DNA of 64,000 bases from an uncultured Paracoccaceae bacterium. GTDB lineage: Bacteria; Pseudomonadota; Alphaproteobacteria; Rhodobacterales; Rhodobacteraceae. Location of the stretch: positions 182,508-246,507 of the forward strand of contig CANNFE010000006.1 of NCBI GenBank assembly GCA_947503775.1. Reading direction: 5' to 3'. The notes under the pieces are model-generated. The model saw only the letters and a list, made by a program, of their open reading frames with translations, did not search any database and was not told the origin of the DNA. Below are positions 44,154 through 53,514 of the stretch, piece after piece. Every line of letters starts with the position of its first letter. Within the stretch, counting starts at the first letter, position 1. The position numbers and the translations under genes were made by a program.

Positions 44154-45611
44154 TTACTGACCTTCGTAGCTTGGCTGCGATTCAAGCTCTTCGCGGCTCG
44201 CATCGACATAGACGCGCAGGTCGCCGCCGTCTTCGTTGCGCAGGAAGGCCATCTGGCCTGCCTCAACCGCTACGGGCTTTTCGCCGAGGCCCAGGAAGCC
44301 GCCGACATCGACGATCGCGCGGTCAAGATCACCGGCATTGCTCAGAACAAGCTCGCCGATTTCACCGATATTTTCGTCATTGATGTCAAAGACCGAGGCG
44401 CCGGTCAGCGTGCTGACTTCGATCTCGGTCGCGGGGATGGTCTGATAGCCCTCACGCTCGATGGTCGGACCTTCGGCGACCATTTCGGTCTCTTCGGTCT
44501 GCATCGTAGTTGTGTCGGCTTCGGCCGTCTCAGCGTCGCCTTCGGTGATCAGCTGACCGGCTTCTGCCGTTTCTGTCTGGCCGTCCGTCATCAGCGGCGC
44601 TGCGTCGGTTTCGGTCGCATTGGCCTGCTGCATTTCGGCTTCGCTGCTGTCGCCTTCGCCGAAGTCGCGCATGGTGACGATGATGTCGCCTTGTTGCTCG
44701 AAATTGACGGTCGGCTCACCGGTAGAGCTGAACTGGACGTTCGGTTCAGCGGCCTCGAAGGTGACGCTTGGCTCGGCGCGGGTGATCTGCACGTTGCCCT
44801 GACCTTCGGTCTCGGTCTCTTCGTAGATCACGGTCGGATCGCTCGTGGCCATGTTGATCTGTGCGTTGGTTGTCGCACGCGGCTCGCGCACCTCACCTGC
44901 GGCATAGGTCTCGCCAGACGCGCCATCCTGCACCTGAATACCCTGGCTGCCTTCGGCGTTATTAGCGGTGCGCAGTTCAAGGTTCACGGTCGGCGGTGCC
45001 TGATTGACGGTGATCTGCGGCTCGGCCTGACGGATCTCGACCTCAGGACGGGCGGAGGCCACGTTCACACCGGGCTCGGGCATCGTAATGATGATCTCGG
45101 GCGCGGCCTGCGTGATGGTGATCGTCGGCTGCGGCATCTCGACATTGATCTCGGGCGCCTGCTGGCGGACGAGGATCTCAGCCCCTTGCTCTTCGACCGT
45201 GACGGCGGGCTCGGCGGAGGAGATCACAACTTCGGTGTCGCCCTGCTCGATATCGACCTGTGGAGCGTCCTGCTCGAGAAAGACCATCCCCTCGACGACG
45301 CGCTCGTCCTCAAGCGTGACGGTCAGCTGATCGGTCTCTGCGAGGCGGGCCGCATCCGTGTCCATCGTTTCGGTCTGGGCTTCCGCTTCGACGAGAGCCG
45401 TCACTTCGACCAGCACGACTTCGCAATCGGCGGCGACGTCGGACTGGGCGATACGCAGCACGTCATCGGGCGTGCGTTCGCTATTCTCGGGGAACCCGTT
45501 TTCGGCGATCTGCATGAGATCCTGGCAAACCTGCTCCTGCTGAGCAAAGGCAGGCACTGCCGCCATCGGAACGGTCAGCGCGGTTGAGAGAAGGAGGCGA
45601 CGAAGTGTCAT
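44154..45611 (-). CDS. Secreted PRC-barrel protein with long proline-punctuated repeats
   Basis: Signal peptide; APEINVEMPQPTITITQAAPEIIITMPEPGVNV repeats; C-terminal PRC-barrel (ASVFDINDENIGEIGELVL). Confidence 0.8.
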   Translation of the reverse strand: MTLRRLLLSTALTVPMAAVPAFAQQEQVCQDLMQIAENGFPENSERTPDDVLRIAQSDVAADCEVVLVEVTALVEAEAQTETMDTDAARLAETDQLTVTLEDERVVEGMVFLEQDAPQVDIEQGDTEVVISSAEPAVTVEEQGAEILVRQQAPEINVEMPQPTITITQAAPEIIITMPEPGVNVASARPEVEIRQAEPQITVNQAPPTVNLELRTANNAEGSQGIQVQDGASGETYAAGEVREPRATTNAQINMATSDPTVIYEETETEGQGNVQITRAEPSVTFEAAEPNVQFSSTGEPTVNFEQQGDIIVTMRDFGEGDSSEAEMQQANATETDAAPLMTDGQTETAEAGQLITEGDAETAEADTTTMQTEETEMVAEGPTIEREGYQTIPATEIEVSTLTGASVFDINDENIGEIGELVLSNAGDLDRAIVDVGGFLGLGEKPVAVEAGQMAFLRNEDGGDLRVYVDASREELESQPSYEGQ

Positions 45612-45734
45612 AGCATATCCTTTTGTTGAAAGGTGATGCCCGCAAACAGATCTACGACGTCAAACGTTCCGACATAATTTTAACATATTTTGCGATCCCC
45701 GCCGATAGCGGGTCAACGCGCGGCGCTTGTTCCC

Positions 45735-46448
45735 TCAGCTTTGGGCAACGGCAATATCGACGCCGTCGATCTGGCTGCGATCTTCGCGATAGGCCGATGC
45801 CGCCTCGACCAGCGCTGCAAAGATCCGGCGTTGCCGGCGTGCGTAAAATAGGTGTTCGGGATGCCATTGAACGCCCAGCATGAACGGATCGCGGATCCGC
45901 TCGATCCCTTGGATCATGCCGCCCTCGTCGCGGGCGGCGACCCGAAGGCCGCGACCGAGCGTGTTGACGGCTTGCGAATGCAGCGCGTTCACCTTCATCG
46001 GAGCGGGTCCGACAAGTCCCGCGAGCCGGGTTCCATCTTCGACAGTGACCGTCTTGCGGGGCAGGACGGTCTTGTACTTGCGCGACCCGAAGGTCTTGTA
46101 GGCGTCCTGATCCAGATCGCCGCCCAGGACCACATTGAGCATCTGACTGCCCCGGCAGATCCCCAGAAGGGGCGTATTGGACGTCCAGGCATGTTCGATG
46201 ATCTGCTTTTCGAGGGCATCGCGTGCTGGATCGAGCCGCGCAGAGGTCACGAGTTCTGAACCGTAGAGATCCGGTGAGATATCATCTCCTCCGCCCACGA
46301 TCACGCCATCGACGGCATCCACGTCGATCTCGCGATCCGATTGCCAACGAACGGCGCGGCCTCCGGCAAGCCAGACATTGAAAGCGACAAGCGGAAAGAT
46401 ACGCCAGCCGGATCGCTGGGACACGGTCACGCCGATGATGGGTTTCAT
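45735..46448 (-). CDS. Class I glutamine amidotransferase (gamma-glutamyl-GABA hydrolase/PuuD-like)
   Basis: LLGICRGSQMLNVVLGGDLDQD; VQWHPEHL. Confidence 0.9.
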   Translation of the reverse strand: MKPIIGVTVSQRSGWRIFPLVAFNVWLAGGRAVRWQSDREIDVDAVDGVIVGGGDDISPDLYGSELVTSARLDPARDALEKQIIEHAWTSNTPLLGICRGSQMLNVVLGGDLDQDAYKTFGSRKYKTVLPRKTVTVEDGTRLAGLVGPAPMKVNALHSQAVNTLGRGLRVAARDEGGMIQGIERIRDPFMLGVQWHPEHLFYARRQRRIFAALVEAASAYREDRSQIDGVDIAVAQS

Positions 46449-47428
46449 GCAACCTCCTCAAGATCGTCCAGGGTTCCCGCTTCTTCCAGGCGCGCCAGAA
46501 CGCGGTCCGGCCAATCCGTTCGAAGCGTTGTCCAATGCGCCCGGTGGTCCTGCCAATCCTCGCGTATCAGCTCCAGCAGGTCGATATCCGCAGCGATCCG
46601 CTCGATCAGAACCCAACGGTTCCATTCCAGCGCAAGCGTCCAGTTCGCCTCGTCGATGCGGCTATCTGGAAGACGGTAGTGATAGGCAGGGCGGGCGCTG
46701 ACCTTTTCGTCACGCGACAGGCCCGCACGGGTCCGGTCTGGATTGATATGGGCGAAGACCGGCAGCATATCCAGCGCCCGGTTTCGCGTCGGATTATGCT
46801 CCAGATAAAGGTCGATCAGCTCATCCATCTGAAATCTGTCCTGCTCGGCGAGGGTATCGATGAAACGGCGCGGATAGGGATCGATGAAGGGCACGATCCT
46901 GCGCGAGGGATCGATCCAGTTTTGCGCGCGGATGACATCGTCGCAAAGGGCGAACGCCGTCAGCACAGGAAGGATATCTGAGGTGTCCGCTCCCGTCGTC
47001 TCGACATTGAGATGAACACCCCATCCCAGCAGGAAGCCGTTTCGGCTTCCGATTGCACCGGCTTCGCGAAGGGCCGCCCGGCATGTATCGAGGCGCGGCA
47101 GATCATCCAGCGACAGCGGCTCTGTCACAATCTCGACCGGTACGATCTTGCGCGCCATATCCAGAAGGGATCCAAGGAGCGCCGTATCAGCCTTGCCGCG
47201 CCACGCCGTGTCCAGATAGATCTTGATCTGCCCCAGCTCCGTCCCGGTCAGCTTCAGCGCCACAGTGCTTGTCCGCTCTGTCTTGCCGCCAAGCTGATCG
47301 ATCAGAACCTCCGCGACCTCGTCTTCGGTCAGCCCGCCCATCTCAATTTCGATCCCGACCTTGCGGCCCGTGCCGACCGGCAGGTCCAGAAAGCGCTCCG
47401 AGGGCAAAATGAGAGGGGCATCTGTCAT
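46445..47428 (-). CDS. Amidoligase (COOH-NH2 ligase) family protein
   Basis: VGIEIEMGGL start and GWGVHLNVET; 4-bp overlap with the GATase. Confidence 0.8.
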   Translation of the reverse strand: MTDAPLILPSERFLDLPVGTGRKVGIEIEMGGLTEDEVAEVLIDQLGGKTERTSTVALKLTGTELGQIKIYLDTAWRGKADTALLGSLLDMARKIVPVEIVTEPLSLDDLPRLDTCRAALREAGAIGSRNGFLLGWGVHLNVETTGADTSDILPVLTAFALCDDVIRAQNWIDPSRRIVPFIDPYPRRFIDTLAEQDRFQMDELIDLYLEHNPTRNRALDMLPVFAHINPDRTRAGLSRDEKVSARPAYHYRLPDSRIDEANWTLALEWNRWVLIERIAADIDLLELIREDWQDHRAHWTTLRTDWPDRVLARLEEAGTLDDLEEVA

Positions 47429-47574
47429 CGTCCGGGGCAACGCATGGCGCCCTGATCGGGTTGCATTGCAACATGCGCAAAGACGCCTTGAGTTTTCCCT
47501 TGAAAACCGAAGGCGCGCGGCGCATTTAGTGCCGCGTCCCGCATCGTCAGGCGGGATGTTGACAAGGAGAGACC

Positions 47575-47793
47575 ATGGCCAAGGAAGAACTGCTCGAATT
47601 TCCAGGCGTCGTAAAGGAACTCCTGCCGAATGCGACGTTCAGGGTCGAGCTGGAAAACGGCCATGAGATCATCGCACATACGGCAGGCAAGATGCGCAAG
47701 AACCGCATCCGAGTTCTCGCAGGCGACAAGGTTCAAGTCGAGATGACCCCTTACGATCTGACCAAGGGTCGGATCAACTATCGCTTCAAATAA
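47575..47793 (+). CDS. infA: Translation initiation factor IF-1
   Basis: [62 protein letters not shown]. Confidence 0.97.
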   Translation: MAKEELLEFPGVVKELLPNATFRVELENGHEIIAHTAGKMRKNRIRVLAGDKVQVEMTPYDLTKGRINYRFK

Positions 47794-47797
47794 GCCT

Positions 47798-48361
47798 GTG
47801 CGGCTTGTTTTAGGGTCCGGCTCGCCGCGGCGGCTGGAGCTTTTGGCGCAGATCGGTGTCGTCCCTGACGCCGTGCGCCCACCGGATATCGACGAAACAC
47901 CTAACGCGGCCGAACTGCCGCGTCCTTATTGTGACCGCATGGCTCTGGAAAAGGTGCGCGCCGTCCAAGCGGGCGCGGACGAGGTCGTGCTCTGCGCTGA
48001 TACGACCGTCGCCCTGGGGCGCCGGATCTTCGGCAAACCCGCCGACGCGGCAGAGGCCGCGGAGTTTCTGGTCAAACTGATGGGGCGGCGCCACGATGTG
48101 ATCACAGCCGTCGCTGTTCGCTCGGCCGAGCGGATCTGGCAGAAAAGCGTCGTGACCGCCGTCAAGATGAAACGCCTCTCGGACACCGAATTGAACGGCT
48201 ATCTCGAGAGCGGCGATTGGCAAGGCAAGGCGGGGGGATATGCCATTCAGGGACCGGCAGGGGCCTTCATTCCCTGGATCAACGGATCGTTCACCGGAGT
48301 GGTGGGGCTGCCGCTCGCGGAAACCGCGAACCTGCTGCGCGCGGCCGGAGTGATCCGGTGA
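47798..48361 (+). CDS. Maf-family nucleoside triphosphate pyrophosphatase
   Basis: [21 protein letters not shown] start. Confidence 0.93.
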   Translation: MRLVLGSGSPRRLELLAQIGVVPDAVRPPDIDETPNAAELPRPYCDRMALEKVRAVQAGADEVVLCADTTVALGRRIFGKPADAAEAAEFLVKLMGRRHDVITAVAVRSAERIWQKSVVTAVKMKRLSDTELNGYLESGDWQGKAGGYAIQGPAGAFIPWINGSFTGVVGLPLAETANLLRAAGVIR

Positions 48362-49383
48362 AAGGACGCGTCATCGTTCTGGATCATCTGGCGGGCCGCG
48401 AAGCGGCCGCGATGATGGTCGATGGCAGGCTCGATGATCTTCTGATCGACAGCCCCGACGATCCTCGACCCGGTGCGATCTACCGCGCGATTGCGGACCG
48501 GCCGCTGAAAGGGCAGGGCGGCATGATGGTGCGCTTGCCGGATGGAACGGGGTTCCTGCGGCAGGCCAAGGGTCTTGCGCCCGGTCAGCCGCTGCTCGTT
48601 CAGGTGACCGGCTACAGCGAGCCGGGCAAAGCGGTTCCCGTCACAACCCGGCTGATCTTCAAAAGCCGCTTCGCCATCGTCACTCCAGGCGCCGAGGGCA
48701 TCAATGTGAGCCGCCAGATCCGCGACGAGGACGCGCGCGTGCGTCTGCTGGAGATCGCCCATGACACGTTCGAAGGGCCGGGCGGGCTGATCCTGCGATC
48801 TGCCGCAACGGAGGCGGGCGAAGAGGATCTGATCGAGGATATCCAAGCCATGGCCGATCTGGCTGCGGCCGTTCTGGCAGATGCCGGCGGTGCGGACCCC
48901 GAGGCGCTGACCGAAGGGGACGGTCCCCATGCGCTTGCCTGGCGGGATTGGACCGCGCCCGCCCAGATCGTGACAGAGCCGAACGGATTTCACGATCACG
49001 GCGTTCTTGATGCATTGGACACGCTGCGGCACGCGTATGTTGCGCTTGATGGCGGCCACATGTTCATCGAGCCGACCCGCGCGCTTGTCGCCGTGGACGT
49101 GAATACGGGTTCCGACGGCTCGCCCGCCGCCGGTCTCAAGGCCAATCTGGCCGCCGCGCGCTCCTTGCCGCATGCGCTGCGCCTTCGCGGTCTTGGCGGG
49201 CAGATCACCGTTGATTTTGCGCCCATGAGCAAGGCCCAGCGGCGCCAAGTGGAAAGCGCCCTGCGCGCCTCCCTTCGATCTGATCCGATCGAAACCGCAC
49301 TGGTCGGCTGGACGCCGCTTGGGCATTATGAGCTGCAAAGAAAGCGTGAGCGACGCCCGCTCGATCTGCCGGAGATAGTCTGA
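48358..49383 (+). CDS. Ribonuclease E/G-family protein
   Basis: [52 protein letters not shown] start overlapping maf stop. Confidence 0.88.
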   Translation: MKGRVIVLDHLAGREAAAMMVDGRLDDLLIDSPDDPRPGAIYRAIADRPLKGQGGMMVRLPDGTGFLRQAKGLAPGQPLLVQVTGYSEPGKAVPVTTRLIFKSRFAIVTPGAEGINVSRQIRDEDARVRLLEIAHDTFEGPGGLILRSAATEAGEEDLIEDIQAMADLAAAVLADAGGADPEALTEGDGPHALAWRDWTAPAQIVTEPNGFHDHGVLDALDTLRHAYVALDGGHMFIEPTRALVAVDVNTGSDGSPAAGLKANLAAARSLPHALRLRGLGGQITVDFAPMSKAQRRQVESALRASLRSDPIETALVGWTPLGHYELQRKRERRPLDLPEIV

Positions 49384-49568
49384 TGGCCTGTCCGATCTGC
49401 GAAAAAGCACCGTCTGCCGAGTACCGCCCGTTCTGTTCACGCCGCTGCGCGGACCTTGATCTGGGGCGCTGGATGACAGGAGCTTACCGCGTCCCCTCGG
49501 CTGAGCCGCCCGACGAAGAAGAGATCGAAAAAGCGCTTTGGGAAGACACGGATCGCAAGACCCACTAA
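49383..49568 (+). CDS. yacG: DNA gyrase inhibitor YacG
   Basis: CPICEKAPSAEYRPFCSRRCADLDLGRWMTGAYRVP zinc motif. Confidence 0.93.
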   Translation: MACPICEKAPSAEYRPFCSRRCADLDLGRWMTGAYRVPSAEPPDEEEIEKALWEDTDRKTH

Positions 49569-49676
49569 ATGCGCTGGACACCCTCGCGCACCTCTTCTAG
49601 AAGGCGCAGACCCTGGAGGAAAAGGACCCTTTGACCTTTTCGCTCCGCGAGCGGCCAGACGGCCTCTCGCCCCGGC

Positions 49677-49751
49677 GCCCGGGTAGCTCAGGGGTAGAGC
49701 AGTGGATTGAAAATCCTCGTGTCGGTGGTTCGATTCCGCCCCCGGGCACCA
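49677..49751 (+). tRNA. tRNA-Phe (GAA)
   Basis: GCCCGGGTAGCTCAGGGGTAGAGCAGTGGATTGAAAATCCTCGTGTCGGTGGTTCGATTCCGCCCCCGGGCACCA; CCA encoded. Confidence 0.95.
49733..49751 (+). repeat. att core copy 1 (3' end of tRNA-Phe)
   Basis: ATTCCGCCCCCGGGCACCA. Confidence 0.92.
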
Positions 49752-49841
49752 TTCATTTCTTCCGTCCTTTGTTTTCAATGGCTTAGGCGGCGATTTTGTC
49801 CCACCGTTTGCCACCACGTCGAAAAGTGGGACACTTTTGTC

Positions 49842-50891
49842 CTACTTACGTTCCGCCGTCATGCGCTTCAGGGCGCTTTCGGCGCGGGTCTTTTGACTGG
49901 CGGCGCGGGTGTATCTGGTGACTTCTTTCGAGGTCCGGTGCCCGGTGATGGCCATGATCTCGAATTCGGTGCAGCCCTGTTCCGCCAGTCGTGCGGCGGC
50001 TGCCTTGCGCAGCCCATGGACGGAACACTGGGGCAGGCCCGCTTCATCACACCACTTGCGGAAGCGATTGCCGAAACCGTTCGACGTGAAAGGCCGCTTG
50101 AAAGCCGTCACCATGAAGGTCAGGTCCCCGGTCGGGCTGGCGTCGATGATCCGCTGAAGATCGGGGATGATCGGGATTTCTTGGCGGACGGGTGAGCGGT
50201 TCCGGTTCTTGTGCTGCGTGAAGATCAGCCACCCATCGCGAACATGCTGTTTCCCAAGCTGCACCAGATCGGAACGGCGCTGCCCCGTGTAGAGCGCAAG
50301 GGCGAGCGCCAGCCGTGCCATGCTACCCACCGGATGCGTCTCTTCGTATTTCTCGATTTCGGCCAAGGTCCAGGAATGGAATCCATCGGCGTTCTTCGGG
50401 CTCAAGTATTCGATTTCCGTGGCCGGATTCCGGTCGTGCAGATCATAGCGGACGGCGAATTTGTAAAGTTGGCGAAGCGCCTTCACCATTCCGTTAGCAG
50501 CTTCGGGGCGGTCCATCATTTCGTCACGTCGCGCTCGGATGTGCTTTGGCTGTAGCAGGGCGAAGGGCTTGTCGCCGTCGTTCTTGTGCTGACAAAAGCG
50601 GTCCAGGATGCCCCGGCGAACCCTTTGTGTGCGCGGGTCCAATTCACAGAACATGGCCGATTTGTAGTATTCGGCGCAAAGGAAACGCACCGATCCGGGG
50701 ACCAGTTGCCCCACCGTGGGCGCGGACTTGGCCTTTGATTCGCCCGCGCAGGCTACTTTGAAGGCCGCCAGAAATTCCGGCGAACCGATAGGGCTGGGAA
50801 GTCTGATTTTCTTGCCATGTCGCCGGAAATACAGACGAACATTGCCGTGGCGGTCCACGTCTTCGACAACGTATTTCAAGCGTATTTTCAT
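49842..50891 (-). CDS. Tyrosine-type site-specific integrase
   Basis: ALYTGQRRSDLVQL, CSVHGLRKAAAARLAEQG, ITGHRTSKEVTRYTRAA: R-HxxR-H-Y all present. Confidence 0.93.
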   Translation of the reverse strand: MKIRLKYVVEDVDRHGNVRLYFRRHGKKIRLPSPIGSPEFLAAFKVACAGESKAKSAPTVGQLVPGSVRFLCAEYYKSAMFCELDPRTQRVRRGILDRFCQHKNDGDKPFALLQPKHIRARRDEMMDRPEAANGMVKALRQLYKFAVRYDLHDRNPATEIEYLSPKNADGFHSWTLAEIEKYEETHPVGSMARLALALALYTGQRRSDLVQLGKQHVRDGWLIFTQHKNRNRSPVRQEIPIIPDLQRIIDASPTGDLTFMVTAFKRPFTSNGFGNRFRKWCDEAGLPQCSVHGLRKAAAARLAEQGCTEFEIMAITGHRTSKEVTRYTRAASQKTRAESALKRMTAERK

Positions 50892-50908
50892 GGAATCCCC
50901 GGTCATTT

Positions 50909-51163
50909 TCAATCGTCCCAGGGATTGTCGTCTATCTCGCCGTCACTCGGCAAGGCTTCGAAAAATTGATCCAGTGCGCGAACGTCCCAGACTTTCCGCC
51001 CGTCGATCCGCTTAGGCTTGGGCATACGTCCATCCGAAACCATTTCGTCGAATTTGGTAGGGCCGACTCCGACATAGCCCGCCGCCAGGACACGCGACAG
51101 GCCCCGCCGCGTGGGCGGAAGGACTGCCGGTGTCTGGCCTTGGGTATGTTCAACGCGGCTCAC
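50909..51163 (-). CDS. AlpA/excisionase-like HTH protein
   Basis: VGPTKFDEMVSDGRMPKPKRIDGRKVWDVRALDQFFEAL; GTG start likely. Confidence 0.75.
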   Translation of the reverse strand: MSRVEHTQGQTPAVLPPTRRGLSRVLAAGYVGVGPTKFDEMVSDGRMPKPKRIDGRKVWDVRALDQFFEALPSDGEIDDNPWDD

Positions 51164-51173
51164 TGGTCCCCGC

Positions 51174-51503
51174 TTAGAACGCGCCGTTGAGGCGGACGCG
51201 GACGCTGCCAGACGGGTTGCCCGCGTCGGACACGGCCACGCCGATCTTCGTGTTGCCGGAAGCCGTGGTCGTGACCAGCCCGTCGCTGGACCGCCAGTAG
51301 ATCGGCGCGCCAACGTCGATTGCGTCGGCGGCTACCTTGGGCAGATCAAAAACGCCCGTGGTCGAGATTGTCAGGGCTTCCCCGGTCAGGGCGTCGGTCG
51401 ACGCAATGCCGAAGAGTGAGCCCACCTTGACGGCTTCGCCGCTGGTCACGGTTGTCGGGGCGGGAATGGTCACGTTGTCGCCGATATGGACGAAGTTTCG
51501 CAT
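51174..51503 (-). CDS. DUF2190-like phage capsid protein
   Basis: MRNFVHIGDNVTIPAPTTVTSGEAVKVGSLFGIA... Confidence 0.85.
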   Translation of the reverse strand: MRNFVHIGDNVTIPAPTTVTSGEAVKVGSLFGIASTDALTGEALTISTTGVFDLPKVAADAIDVGAPIYWRSSDGLVTTTASGNTKIGVAVSDAGNPSGSVRVRLNGAF

Positions 51504-51504
51504 G

Positions 51505-51735
51505 TCAGAGTCCTTTCGAGGTTCTGAAGGTGATGGTGTGCGGGGGCTTTCGTGCCCCCGCGACTTGGGCTTCGAGGTCCGCCACATACCGCTGAAGATC
51601 GGCGCGGCTGACGGGCCGGTATTCGATCTTTTCGCCGTTCTGGTCCGTGACGGAGACGGCTTGCGTCCCCGTCAGAAGCTGGTGAAGCGCCTCTTGGGCC
51701 TCTTCCAGCCGCTCTTGTGTGGTCAGGACGGCCAT
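51505..51735 (-). CDS. gpW-like head-tail joining protein
   Basis: LEEAQEALHQLLTGTQAVSVTDQNGEKIEYRPVSRADLQRYVADLEAQ. Confidence 0.88.
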   Translation of the reverse strand: MAVLTTQERLEEAQEALHQLLTGTQAVSVTDQNGEKIEYRPVSRADLQRYVADLEAQVAGARKPPHTITFRTSKGL

Positions 51736-51738
51736 GGG

Positions 51739-53514
51739 TCAGACCGCCGGAATCTGGTGCGCGCCGCGCCAGTCCAGCCAGCCCGCGCCGAAGTCCAGAA
51801 AAGCGCGATACTTCATGCCCAGGGTGTCCCAGGCTTCCGTCCGCTGAATCTGGACGCCCTGGGCGGACGACAGGTAGGCGTATTGCATCGCCGCCAGCCG
51901 CGCCGGGTCCGCGAAGACATACCACGTCCCCACCGGAAGCCGGGGCTCCACCAGAAGCGTGAGCTTGCCGCCGAAGGGATTCACGTCGCCCGTGGTGGAG
52001 GGCTGGATCGACGCCAGCACACGTTCGGCTTCGGTTTCCAGATCGGCCCCCACCAGCACATAGCGGGGCGCGGCGGCGATGATCGTCTTGCCGTCCAGGC
52101 CCTTGCGGGTCCGCATGGCAAGGCGCGCTTCGGTCAGGGCGTCCACGTCCGGGGCGCTTGCCGTGCCGATGTTGTCGCGGCTGGCGTCGAAGACCGCCGT
52201 GCCGTCTGACAGATCGGGGTTGCCGGTCAGAAGGTCCACAAGGATGTCAGCTTCCGTCTGGGCGGCTGCTTCGCCCAGGGCGGCGGTCATGTCCCCCAAA
52301 AGCCCCAGATCATCGTCGATCATCAGCTTGCGGGATACGGTCACGCCGCGCGCGAAGGTCTTCAGACGCATGGTTTCGCCATTTTCCGCGCGGCTGGTGT
52401 GGGTGATCTCACCGGACTCGGCCAGTTCCTCCAGACGGCCCATTTCACCCAGGCGAATGGACGTGGAATCCTTGAAGTTCGGAAGCGTCCGCTGGCGACA
52501 GAGCGCCTTCAGGGGCGACTCGGCGGCGCGGTAGGTGTCCAGCGCGACCTTGCCCATGGCGTTGCTCACGGTCAGGGGGAAGTCGCTGGTGGTGTGTTCC
52601 CCGGCCCGCGTGAACACTTCGTCGGCGGACATGCCGCGCGTGGACACGCCGGAACGGGTCAGAGCGTCGACAGCCATGTCCCGAAGAGACAGGTTCAGGA
52701 AGGGCCGCACATCGTCGGCGGGGTCGCCGCCCGCGCCCATGCGGAACGCCAAAGCGTCGGACTGGCGGCGGGTGATCGTCGCCGGGTCGTCGTTTGCCGG
52801 GGCATGGGACCGGATGATCGGGGCCGCACGGCGTCGGTCCTGCACGGCGTCGAAGATTTCCGCCTTTGCGCGCGTGATGTCCGCGCCCGCGTCGATCAGG
52901 TCGTCCGCCACCTGGGCGTCCAGATTGGCAGAGCGGACCAGCGCGCGAATATCGGTGCGCCGGGTCTGTTCCGCCGCTTCAGGCGAAACGGTTTCGGTTT
53001 CGAGAATATCGTCAGGCATGGGGGACTCCTCTTTGTGCCGCAGACGGGCGGACGGGTCCGCCGGGTTCGAGGTCAGGGTGACTTCGGTGATGGTCCAGGC
53101 GGTGGGGCTCTTCACCCGCCCCGCTGGGGTCTGTTTTTCGGTCCATCCGGCGACGCGGTATCCGATGGACACCCCCGTCACCGTCCCGTCCGCGATCCGC
53201 TGCACAACGGGGGCAGCATCTTCGGCGGACGTGATCTCCAGAACGGCGATGACCGCTTCGCCTTCGGAAGCGATGGACCGAACCCGCCCAAGCTGGTCGC
53301 GAACCGACGCGGTTCGATGTGAGTCGAGAACGGGCAAGCCTTGCGACGCGGACAGGTCCAGCGTGTCCGCCGTCAGGATTTCGAGGAACGGGCCGCGCGC
53401 GTCGCGGCGGCGCACGGGGGACGGCGTGGCGATGACCGCCGAAACCGTTCGCGTGTCTGCGTCCCAGGTGTTTGGGCGCGTCGGTGCGGCGCGTGTGAGG
53501 GTGTCAGTCGTCAT
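51739..53514 (-). CDS. Prohead protease / major capsid protein fusion
   Basis: N-terminal HK97-type protease segment (LPVLDSHRTASVRDQLGRV, DGTVTGVSIGYRV, ITEVTLTSNPADP) in one ORF with a Mu/HK97-like MCP. Confidence 0.88.
   Translation of the reverse strand: MTTDTLTRAAPTRPNTWDADTRTVSAVIATPSPVRRRDARGPFLEILTADTLDLSASQGLPVLDSHRTASVRDQLGRVRSIASEGEAVIAVLEITSAEDAAPVVQRIADGTVTGVSIGYRVAGWTEKQTPAGRVKSPTAWTITEVTLTSNPADPSARLRHKEESPMPDDILETETVSPEAAEQTRRTDIRALVRSANLDAQVADDLIDAGADITRAKAEIFDAVQDRRRAAPIIRSHAPANDDPATITRRQSDALAFRMGAGGDPADDVRPFLNLSLRDMAVDALTRSGVSTRGMSADEVFTRAGEHTTSDFPLTVSNAMGKVALDTYRAAESPLKALCRQRTLPNFKDSTSIRLGEMGRLEELAESGEITHTSRAENGETMRLKTFARGVTVSRKLMIDDDLGLLGDMTAALGEAAAQTEADILVDLLTGNPDLSDGTAVFDASRDNIGTASAPDVDALTEARLAMRTRKGLDGKTIIAAAPRYVLVGADLETEAERVLASIQPSTTGDVNPFGGKLTLLVEPRLPVGTWYVFADPARLAAMQYAYLSSAQGVQIQRTEAWDTLGMKYRAFLDFGAGWLDWRGAHQIPAV

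Noticed and set aside
49677-49751. U-U mismatch in the tRNA-Phe anticodon stem (GTGGA/TCCTC)
   Set aside because: Otherwise a canonical tRNA with intact acceptor and T arms; probably normal for this lineage rather than evidence of damage by integration.
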